64,000 nucleotides of DNA, taken from the NCBI GenBank assembly GCA_031392925.1, contig JANMVV010000049.1:50885-114884 (forward strand), given 5' to 3'. The notes beneath the pieces are model-generated. The model searched no databases. It was not told where the DNA came from and saw nothing but the letters and a program-made list of their open reading frames with translations. The stretch is from JAGNNV01 sp031392925 (GTDB lineage Bacteria > Acidobacteriota > Vicinamibacteria > Fen-336 > JAGNNV01). Within the stretch, counting starts at the first letter, position 1. Every line of letters starts with the position of its first letter. A program made the translations under genes and the position numbers. Positions 52,363 to 59,526 of this stretch are shown one piece after another.

Positions 52363-55185
52363 TTAGAGGAGTTCGGCCAGGAAGCTCCCGGTGGCCGTGG
52401 TCTTCGCGGCCGCGATCTGTTCCGGCGTGCCCGTGGCCAGGATCCGCCCGCCCGCATGGCCGCCCTCGGGACCCACTTCGATAATCCAGTCCGCGGTCTT
52501 GATCACGTCGAGGTTGTGCTCGATCACCACGATGGTGTTGCCCGCGTCGACGAGGCGATTGATCACGCCGAGCAGCTTCTTGATGTCGTCGAAGTGCAGG
52601 CCGGTGGTGGGCTCGTCGAGAACGTAAAGCGTGCGTCCGGTCGATCGCTTCGAAAGTTCGCGCGAGAGCTTCACGCGCTGTGCCTCGCCGCCGGAGAGGG
52701 TCGGCGACGATTGCCCCAGGGCGATGTAGCCGAGGCCCACATCGGCGAGGGTGTCGAGGGCCCGCTTGATCTGCGGATGGTGCTTGAACAGCTCGCGCGA
52801 CTCGTCAACCGTGATGGCGAGGATGTCGGCGATGGACTTGCCGTTGTACGCGACGGTCAGGGTGGCCTCGTTGAACCGCTTCCCGAGACACACTTCGCAA
52901 GGCACGTACACGTCGGGCAGGAAGTGCATCTCCACGCACTTCACGCCGTCGCCTTCGCAGGCCTCGCAACGGCCGCCCTTCACGTTGAACGAGAAGCGCC
53001 CGGGGGTGTAGCCGTTCTGTTTGGCCTGGGGAAGTTCGGCGAAGAACTCGCGGACCAGGTCAAAGACCTTGGTGTAGGTCGCGGGATTGCTGCGCGGGGT
53101 CCGTCCGATCGGCGTCTGGTCGATGTCGATGACCTTGTCGATGTGTTCGAGGCCGGTGATCTTGTCGTGCGCTCCCACCCTGACTTCGGTCCCGTGCAGC
53201 GCGCGTGCCGCGGCCGGATAGAGGATGTGATTGACGAGCGTGCTCTTGCCGGCACCCGAGACGCCGGTCACGCAGATGAGCTTGCCGAGCGGGAAGGAGG
53301 CGGTGATGTTCTTGAGGTTGTTCGCCCTCGCCCCCACCACCTGGATGGCGAGCCCGTTGCCTTTTCGCCGCGCCTTCGGCGTCTCGATCCTCAGCGTGCC
53401 CTTGAGGTACTGGCCGGTGATGCTCTTCGGATTGGCCTTCACCATCTTCGGCGTGCCCTCGGCCACGATTTCGCCGCCATGCCGTCCCGCACCCGGACCA
53501 AAGTCGACCAGCCAGTCCGATTCCTCCATGGCCTCGCGATCGTGCTCGACCACCACCACGCTGTTGCCGATGTCGCGCAGGCGCTTCAAGGCCTCGAGCA
53601 GCTTGCGGTTGTCGCGCTGATGCAGGCCGATCGACGGCTCGTCGAGCACGTAGATGACGCCGGTGAGTTCGCTGCCGATCTGGCTGGCCAGGCGGATCCT
53701 CTGGCCCTCGCCGCCGGAGAGCGAAGGTGCCGCGCGGTCGAGGGTGAGGTAGGTGAGTCCGACGTCGACCAGGAAGCGAAGGCGATTCCGGATTTCCTTC
53801 AGGAGTTCGACCGCGATCGTGGCTTCGGCGCCCTTGAGCTTCAGGCCCTCGAGAAACGCGTGGGCTTCACCCACCGACAGCGCGGTGAAATCGGCGATGG
53901 TGAGGCCGTCGATCTTCACGGCCAGCGCCTCGCTGCGAACCCTTCGGCCGTGGCAGGTCGAGCACGGCCGCTGCGACAGGAAGCGCTGGTAGTACTGACG
54001 CATGTCCTCCGACGGTGTCTCCTTCATCCGGCGCAGCATCGAGTTCAAGAGTCCCTCGTAGCGCATCCGGAACGTGCCGCCGCCCCACGAGCCCTTGAAC
54101 TTGATGGCCACGCGCTCGCCGCCGGTGCCGAAGAGCAGCACGTCCTTGTGTGCCTGCGAGAGCGACTTCCACGGCTTGTTGAGGTCGATGCCGCGTTCCT
54201 TGGAGAGGGCGCGCACGATGTCCGAGCCCCAGCTCGTGGCATCGTCGAGCTTGCCCCACGCCTTGACCGCGCCCTCGTTGACCGAAAGGTCGGGGTTGGG
54301 AATCAGGCGATCCGCGTCCATCTCCATGCGGGTGCCGAGGCCCGAGCAGTCCGGGCACATGCCCACGGGGGAGTTGAAGGAGAAGAGCTGGGGCGTGGGT
54401 TCGGGGAACGAGAGATTGCAGTTCGAGCACGCGCGTTGCTGCGACATCACGCGGTCGGGCTCGCCCTCGACGGCCACGATCACCACACCCTTGCCGAGTT
54501 TCAGCGACTGCTCGACCGAGTCGGCGAGCCGGGTTCGATCGAGGTCGGGTTTCGCGATCAACCGGTCGACCACGGCCTCGATCGAGTGTTTACGCTTCTT
54601 GTCGAGCCGGATGTCGTCCTCCAGAGAGATGACCGCGCCGTCCACGCGGGCCCTCGTGAAGCCGGTGCGCCTTATGGTTTCGAAGACATCCTGATGCTCG
54701 CCCTTGCGGCCGTCCACGAGGGGGGCCAGGATGAGGAACTTCTTTCCTTCCCTCAGCGAAGCGATCTCGGCCACGATCTGCTGGGATGACTGCGGTTTCA
54801 CGTCGCGCCCGCACTTGGGACAGGAGAGGTGACCCACGCGAGCGAACAGGACCCGGAGATAATCGTGAATCTCGGTGACCGTGCCCACGGTGGACCGCGG
54901 GTTCGCCGAGGCCGCTTTCTGCTCGATGGAAATCGTGGGGGCCAGGCCGCGGATGGAGTCGTAGAGCGGCTTGTCCATCTGACCAAGGAACTGACGCGCG
55001 TACGCGTTCAGGCTCTCGATATAGCGGCGCTGCCCCTCGGCGTAGAGGGTGTCGAACGCGAGAGAGGACTTGCCCGATCCCGAGGGCCCGGTGAACACCA
55101 CGAACTTCCTCTTCGGGATCGACAGGGAAACGTTCTTGAGGTTGTGCTGGCGCGCGCCGGTGATGGTGATCGAGTCTGGTTCCAA
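52363..55185 (-). CDS. uvrA: Excinuclease ABC subunit A (UvrA)
   Basis: A 940-residue UvrA. Two ABC-type ATPase units have Walker A GPSGSGKSSLAFD and GVSGAGKSTLVNH, and signature/Walker B SLSGGEGQRIRLASQ and TLSGGEAQRVKLSREL. Zinc-finger cysteines are seen as CPKCG and CSNCNL, and later CEACEG with CEVC. TTG start at 55185 with GAGG 5 nt upstream. It detects bulky DNA damage with UvrB. A perfect TATAAT lies upstream on the minus strand. Confidence 0.97.
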   Translation of the reverse strand: MEPDSITITGARQHNLKNVSLSIPKRKFVVFTGPSGSGKSSLAFDTLYAEGQRRYIESLNAYARQFLGQMDKPLYDSIRGLAPTISIEQKAASANPRSTVGTVTEIHDYLRVLFARVGHLSCPKCGRDVKPQSSQQIVAEIASLREGKKFLILAPLVDGRKGEHQDVFETIRRTGFTRARVDGAVISLEDDIRLDKKRKHSIEAVVDRLIAKPDLDRTRLADSVEQSLKLGKGVVIVAVEGEPDRVMSQQRACSNCNLSFPEPTPQLFSFNSPVGMCPDCSGLGTRMEMDADRLIPNPDLSVNEGAVKAWGKLDDATSWGSDIVRALSKERGIDLNKPWKSLSQAHKDVLLFGTGGERVAIKFKGSWGGGTFRMRYEGLLNSMLRRMKETPSEDMRQYYQRFLSQRPCSTCHGRRVRSEALAVKIDGLTIADFTALSVGEAHAFLEGLKLKGAEATIAVELLKEIRNRLRFLVDVGLTYLTLDRAAPSLSGGEGQRIRLASQIGSELTGVIYVLDEPSIGLHQRDNRKLLEALKRLRDIGNSVVVVEHDREAMEESDWLVDFGPGAGRHGGEIVAEGTPKMVKANPKSITGQYLKGTLRIETPKARRKGNGLAIQVVGARANNLKNITASFPLGKLICVTGVSGAGKSTLVNHILYPAAARALHGTEVRVGAHDKITGLEHIDKVIDIDQTPIGRTPRSNPATYTKVFDLVREFFAELPQAKQNGYTPGRFSFNVKGGRCEACEGDGVKCVEMHFLPDVYVPCEVCLGKRFNEATLTVAYNGKSIADILAITVDESRELFKHHPQIKRALDTLADVGLGYIALGQSSPTLSGGEAQRVKLSRELSKRSTGRTLYVLDEPTTGLHFDDIKKLLGVINRLVDAGNTIVVIEHNLDVIKTADWIIEVGPEGGHAGGRILATGTPEQIAAAKTTATGSFLAELL

Positions 55186-55220
55186 GAAGCCCTCGGGAGA
55201 GAAGAACGGGTTGGGGCGAA

Positions 55221-55226
55221 ATTATA
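55221..55226 (-). promoter_or_regulatory. Putative -10 element of uvrA
   Basis: Minus-strand TATAAT (55226-55221) is a perfect -10. It predicts a start near 55214 and a leader of about 29 nt. The -35 region 17 bp upstream (TTCGTC) is poor, so an activator or a weak promoter is possible. No LexA-type box was recognised here. Confidence 0.45.
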
Positions 55227-55278
55227 GCGAATATCCGGGGGCGGACGAACGAATGCCCAGTCGTCCATAATCGCATTC

Positions 55279-56061
55279 ATGACCACGTCACGCCGCTTCT
55301 TCTGCGACACCGAGATGGGCCAGGTCCACTGCGTCGAGGCCGGTTCGGGCGCGGGCGCGCCCCTGATCCTCCTTCACCAGACGCCGCGCTCCGTGGACGA
55401 GTTCAAGGAGGTTCTGCCTCTGCTCGCGAAGCACCGGCGGACGATCGCCATCGACAATCCCGGCTACGGGTGTTCCGATCCGGTGAAGGGCCAGCCGACG
55501 GTGGCCGACTACGCCCGCGCCGTGATCGCCGTTCTCGATGCGCTGAAGATCGAAAGGGCCGTCTTCGTCGGCCATCACACCGGCGCGATCGTCTCCGTCG
55601 AACTCGCGGCGGCTTTTCCCGAGCGCGTGGATCGCGTGATTCTCTCCGGGCCCGTCTACACCGACGCCCAAGGCCGGGCCGAACTATCGAAGTGGTTCAA
55701 GCAATGGACCGTCCAGAAGGATGGCTCGCATCTCAAGGAGAAGTGGGACCGATTCTTCCGGTGGATCCCCGACCCGGCCCTGGTGCAGCGGATCGTGCTC
55801 GATCTGTGGCGCGCGGGCGAAACCAGCGAGCAGGGCCACTTCGCGGTGGCGCTCTATCGAATGGAGGATCGCATCGGCCTCATGAAGTGCCCGGCGCTCC
55901 TCATCTACAACGAGCACGACCCCTTCGCTGATCCGGTCCGCTCGGCACCGGTGCGCGAGGCGTTCAAGCCCGCGACCGAGGTCTTTCTCGACGCGGGAGT
56001 GTTCGTGGCCAACGAAAAGCCGGAACTCTTCGCCCAGACCGTTCTCGACTACGTGCGCTGA
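55279..56061 (+). CDS. Alpha/beta-hydrolase-fold protein lacking the catalytic Ser and His
   Basis: A 260-residue alpha/beta-hydrolase fold. The oxyanion-side motif LLHQTPRS and DNPGYGCSD are ordinary, but the nucleophile elbow reads G98-H-H100-T-G102, with His where Ser is expected. The late motif expected as GHF reads DAGVFVANEKPE, so the catalytic His is Val239. Asp in NEHDPF is kept. It may be a non-enzymatic or unusual member. Start ATG at 55279. Its minus-strand neighbour truA is convergent. Confidence 0.8.
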   Translation: MTTSRRFFCDTEMGQVHCVEAGSGAGAPLILLHQTPRSVDEFKEVLPLLAKHRRTIAIDNPGYGCSDPVKGQPTVADYARAVIAVLDALKIERAVFVGHHTGAIVSVELAAAFPERVDRVILSGPVYTDAQGRAELSKWFKQWTVQKDGSHLKEKWDRFFRWIPDPALVQRIVLDLWRAGETSEQGHFAVALYRMEDRIGLMKCPALLIYNEHDPFADPVRSAPVREAFKPATEVFLDAGVFVANEKPELFAQTVLDYVR

Positions 56062-56068
56062 AAATCGC

Positions 56069-56833
56069 TCAGTAGCGGACCGACACAAGATACAGGCCCT
56101 CGGGTCCCGCGGGCGCGGGCCATTGGCTGCGATCGTGGCTTTCGAGGGCGGTCGCGAGTTGCTCCACCGTCGTGGCCCCGCGGCCCGCGGAGATCAAGCC
56201 GCCCACCATCGCGCGCACCATGCGACGCAGGAAGCCGTCGGCCTCCACGTCGAAGACCATGGTGGAGTCTTCCCACTGCACCTCGGACCGGATGACGTTC
56301 CGGATCGTCGTCTTCACGTCGGTGCCCGCGTTTCGCAGCGAGGCGAAATCCTTTTTGCCGACGAAGAGGGCAGCAACCCCGCCGATGACCGCGCGATCGA
56401 GCTTGAAACCGGTGTGTCCCGCGTAGCGCCTTCTCACCGCATGCTGCGTCTCGCAGACGTCGAGGAGGTAGCGGTAGTGCTTCGAGACCGCGGACCGGCG
56501 CGCGTGAAAGTCGGCGGCCACGGGCGAAGACGCCATCGCGCGAATGTCCCTGGGCAGGGTCGAGTTCAAGGCCCGCGCGAGCTCGCTCTCCGGCCAGAGC
56601 CGCCGCGACCGGAAGGAGATCACCTGGCCCAGAGCATGAACGCCCTGATCCGTGCGTCCCGAGCCCTCGATGCGGATGAACACGCCGTGGAGCTTGTGAA
56701 GCGCCTGCTCGACCTCGTCTTGAATGGTCCGGCCCTTGTCCTTGTCCTGGGCCTGAAAGCCCGCGAAACCGTAGCCGTCATACGACAGCGTGACCCGCTG
56801 GTTGTATTGAGGCCGAGCTTCCTCGTCGCTCAA
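56069..56833 (-). CDS. truA: tRNA pseudouridine synthase A (TruA)
   Basis: A 254-residue enzyme converting U38-40 in tRNA anticodon stems. TTG start at 56833 overlaps the pyrE stop as TTGA. The catalytic Asp is in GSGRTDQGVHALGQ. Other motifs are YDGYGFAGFQ, DFHARRSAVSKHYRY and FLRRMVRAMVGGL. Length is close to the family norm, and the longer in-frame extension into pyrE is rejected. Confidence 0.94.
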   Translation of the reverse strand: MSDEEARPQYNQRVTLSYDGYGFAGFQAQDKDKGRTIQDEVEQALHKLHGVFIRIEGSGRTDQGVHALGQVISFRSRRLWPESELARALNSTLPRDIRAMASSPVAADFHARRSAVSKHYRYLLDVCETQHAVRRRYAGHTGFKLDRAVIGGVAALFVGKKDFASLRNAGTDVKTTIRNVIRSEVQWEDSTMVFDVEADGFLRRMVRAMVGGLISAGRGATTVEQLATALESHDRSQWPAPAGPEGLYLVSVRY

Positions 56834-57405
56834 GCGCTGGGGCGTGAACCCGGTTTGCTGGCCAGCGAGCCGGCGGCGCACAACGGGCACGCGGCCGGGC
56901 TCCAGGTATCGACGGCGATGGCGAGGAGGCTCTCGAAGGGAGCCTCGAAGCCGGCCTTGCCCGAACTGCGGTCGACGAGCGACCCGATTCCAATCACGCG
57001 AGCGCCGGTGGCTTCGACCACCGCGATCACCTCACGCGTCGACTTACCGGTGGTCACGACGTCTTCCACCACCACCACCGTCTCGCCGCGCTCCAGCGCG
57101 AAGCCGCGCCGCAGAGTCATGGTCGCGCCTTCCCGCTCGGTGAACAGCGAACGGCAGCCGAAACCGCGCGCGACCTCGTGACCAACCACGATGCCGCCCA
57201 TGGCCGGCGCCACCACGACATCGGGCGTGACCCCTGCGGCCTTGAGGAGTGCCGCGAGACGCGCGCCCAGATCCGAGGCGATCCTCGTGTCCATCAGCAC
57301 CCGCGCGCATTGCAAATACTGCGCGGAGTGAAGACCGGAGGAGAGGAGGAAGTGCCCTTCGAGCAGCGCGCCCTGGCGTTTGAAGATGTCGAGAATGTCG
57401 CTCAC
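56830..57405 (-). CDS. pyrE: Orotate phosphoribosyltransferase
   Basis: A 191-residue pyrimidine-synthesis enzyme. The PRPP-binding loop is ERGETVVVVEDVVTTGKSTREV. The early LSSGLHSAQYLQ and ALSPDVVVAPAMGGIVVG motifs are family-typical, as is FTEREGATMTLRRGF. It converts orotate and PRPP to OMP. It precedes truA with overlapping junction. Confidence 0.94.
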   Translation of the reverse strand: MSDILDIFKRQGALLEGHFLLSSGLHSAQYLQCARVLMDTRIASDLGARLAALLKAAGVTPDVVVAPAMGGIVVGHEVARGFGCRSLFTEREGATMTLRRGFALERGETVVVVEDVVTTGKSTREVIAVVEATGARVIGIGSLVDRSSGKAGFEAPFESLLAIAVDTWSPAACPLCAAGSLASKPGSRPSA

Positions 57406-57453
57406 GACGCGGATTATCTCGCGGGTCCCTCAGACCGAGGGTTCTCGGGGCAT

Positions 57454-57918
57454 TCAGCCGGGCTTGAACCCGGGCATGGTGTCGTTTTCGATTACCGGCC
57501 TGGGAGCGCCCAGGCGTTCCGCGAAGGCCTCGATGTCGGGCCGTCGGAAGGCTTCGGACGTGAGCGAGACCGTTCCATCCGCCTCGATGAAGAGGAGGGT
57601 CGGCACGGTCACGATACCGATGGCGGTCGAGAGCGCGAAGGGATTGCGCTCGCAGAAGAAGGGCAGGGTCAGGCCGAGTTTCGCGAGTCCGGCCGCGGCG
57701 TCCTCGGGTGAGTCCTGAAGCATGGCCACCGCGCGCCCGCCGTCCCGGTGAATCCGGTCGATGAACGGCAGGGTCTGACGCGACGTCTTGCAGTTCAGAT
57801 GGCCGATGATCACGAGCGTCGGCCCACCCGTGTGCATTTTGCTCGACGAGACCAGGGAGCCATCCCGGTTCTGAAGCTCCGCCTGCGGCAGGGTGAACGG
57901 CGCGGCTCTCAAGACCAT
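57454..57918 (-). CDS. Redoxin-like protein with CxxS motif
   Basis: A 154-residue thioredoxin-fold protein without signal peptide. The active-site region reads GHLNCKTSRQTLPF: Cys-Lys-Thr-Ser, so only the N-terminal Cys of CxxC remains. The cis-Pro region is TVPTLLFIEADG. A monothiol peroxiredoxin or disulfide-isomerase-like role is possible. It is 5 bp after mqnD, so it may be co-expressed with menaquinone synthesis or simply adjacent. Confidence 0.75.
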   Translation of the reverse strand: MVLRAAPFTLPQAELQNRDGSLVSSSKMHTGGPTLVIIGHLNCKTSRQTLPFIDRIHRDGGRAVAMLQDSPEDAAAGLAKLGLTLPFFCERNPFALSTAIGIVTVPTLLFIEADGTVSLTSEAFRRPDIEAFAERLGAPRPVIENDTMPGFKPG

Positions 57919-57923
57919 GGCGA

Positions 57924-58766
57924 TCAGGCCTCCACGAAGTCGATGTTGAAGTCCTTGGTAATCACCCCGGCTTCACGACCGCGGCGCAGGAACGTCCGGA
58001 TGGCCTCGCGACCGCGTTCGCCGGTTTCGATGGTGAGGTCGTTGACCCACATCCCCACGAAACGGTCGGCGATTCCCGTCTGCATTCCGCGCGCGAAGGT
58101 CATCGCGTACTCCAGCGCCGCCTCGCGATTGGCGAGCGAATACTTCACGGTGTCGCGAACGAGGCGCGTGAGCTGTTTCATCATCTCGGGGCCGAGGTCG
58201 CGACGCACGGCATTGCCGCCCATGGGAAGAGGCAGGCCGGTGTCCTTGAGCCACCACTCGCCGAGGTCGACGATGTTGCGCAGGCCTTCGCTGCCGAACG
58301 TGAGCTGGCCTTCGTGGATGACCAGGCCGCAATCGGCGCGGCCGGAGAGAACTTCATCGAAGACCGCGTCGAAGGGGACGACGTAGGTGTCGACGTCGGG
58401 CGCGTAAAGGCGAAGAGCAAGGTACGCCGAGGTCATGGTGCCGGGAATCGCCACTCGCCCGAGATCCCTGGCGCCCGGGCCCCCCACGATCTTCGATCCC
58501 GTCTTTGCGACCAGGATCGGACCGTAGCCGTCGCCGATGCTGCCGCCGCAGGGCATCAGAGCGTACTGGTCCGCGAGGTAGGGATAGGCGTGGAACGAGC
58601 AGGCCGTCACTTCATACGTCCCTTGCAGCGCCTCGCGGTTGAGGGACTCGATGTCCTTGAGCACGTGCGACACCTCGAGCCCGCCGGTGTCGAGCTTCCC
58701 CTTGGCGAGGCCGTAGAACATGAACGCGTCGTCGCTGTCTGGGCTGTGGGCAATACGAATCTTCAT
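57924..58766 (-). CDS. mqnD: 1,4-dihydroxy-6-naphthoate synthase-type enzyme (MqnD)
   Basis: A 280-residue protein of the periplasmic-binding-like MqnA/MqnD fold. The motif AHSPDSDDAFMFYGLA matches the MqnD N-terminus (SPDxDDxFMF). Residues HEGQLTFGSEGL and MGGNAVRRDL are also family-typical. MqnD opens cyclic dehypoxanthinyl futalosine in the futalosine menaquinone route; no mqnA/B/C is in the window. GAGAG precedes the ATG at 58766. Confidence 0.85.
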   Translation of the reverse strand: MKIRIAHSPDSDDAFMFYGLAKGKLDTGGLEVSHVLKDIESLNREALQGTYEVTACSFHAYPYLADQYALMPCGGSIGDGYGPILVAKTGSKIVGGPGARDLGRVAIPGTMTSAYLALRLYAPDVDTYVVPFDAVFDEVLSGRADCGLVIHEGQLTFGSEGLRNIVDLGEWWLKDTGLPLPMGGNAVRRDLGPEMMKQLTRLVRDTVKYSLANREAALEYAMTFARGMQTGIADRFVGMWVNDLTIETGERGREAIRTFLRRGREAGVITKDFNIDFVEA

Positions 58767-58787
58767 GGAAAGGAGCTCTCTTGGAAA

Positions 58788-59447
58788 TCAGGGCCGCGCG
58801 CGGATGCGGGGCCAAAGGTCGCCCGCCCAGGTGTCGAGCGGCTCTACGACGTCGGCGACCCGCAGATCATAAGGGCGCGCCTCGTGTATCGCCGCCATGA
58901 CCTCGGCGCTGGGCGCTCGGCCTTCGGAGGCCTGCCGGTTGACCACCACGCAGTTGGCGCGGCCGATCAGTTCGCGCGTGCCCTCCTTCCAGCGTGCGGG
59001 GCTCAGGAAGGGATGGACCACGAAGAACGTGAAATCCGGAGAGCACAAGGAGGCGACACTCGAGCCCTCGACCACGAGGCCCCGACCCTCGCCTAAGGCC
59101 TTTGCGTCGACCCTCGCCTGCTCGAGAAGCAGGAGAGTCGCCTCCCAGGCGAGCGCGGCCACTGACTTTCGAGCGATCGTCCACAGGACGGGCCCTTCGG
59201 TCGCGGCCTTGAGACGCGCGGTATCAGTGCCGCTTTCACCGAGCGTCGCCTCGTCGCGCACCACCTTGAAAGGGACATCGATATCGCAGACGATGCAGGT
59301 CGTGCCCCGGGGACACCTCTTAAAGACGTCGTCGGTGGTCGTGAACTTGACCGCGGCCGCGCGGCCGCCCAGACCGCGAAGGACCGTCTCCGCGAGCGCG
59401 GTCTTTCCCGCCCGCGAGGAGGAACCGGCAACGACAACCGTGGTCAT
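58788..59447 (-). CDS. P-loop NTPase of unknown function (MobB-like N-terminus)
   Basis: A 219-residue protein, ATG at 59447. The start VVVAGSSSRAGKTAL is a Walker A with GSSSRAGKT. The next unusual element is RCPRGTTCIVCDIDVPF, with three Cys that could bind metal. A late LVVEGSSVASLCSPDFTFFVV contains a Walker-B-like strand. It resembles MobB or cobQ-type nucleotide-dependent proteins only in the P-loop. It is 21 bp upstream of mqnD, so a role near menaquinone or cofactor synthesis is conceivable, not shown. Confidence 0.6.
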   Translation of the reverse strand: MTTVVVAGSSSRAGKTALAETVLRGLGGRAAAVKFTTTDDVFKRCPRGTTCIVCDIDVPFKVVRDEATLGESGTDTARLKAATEGPVLWTIARKSVAALAWEATLLLLEQARVDAKALGEGRGLVVEGSSVASLCSPDFTFFVVHPFLSPARWKEGTRELIGRANCVVVNRQASEGRAPSAEVMAAIHEARPYDLRVADVVEPLDTWAGDLWPRIRARP

Positions 59448-59526
59448 CCCGCCAGTATAGGGATGGGGTTCGCGACGGCGGGTTACGATTCCGGGCGACG
59501 TTCCCTCTTTGAAAGGACTTCTCCCG

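Noticed and set aside
52456..54789. A 777-codon open frame on the plus strand opposite uvrA
   Set aside because: It is an antisense shadow of a highly conserved gene in GC-rich DNA; composition is Gly/Arg/Val/Leu-rich with no domain.
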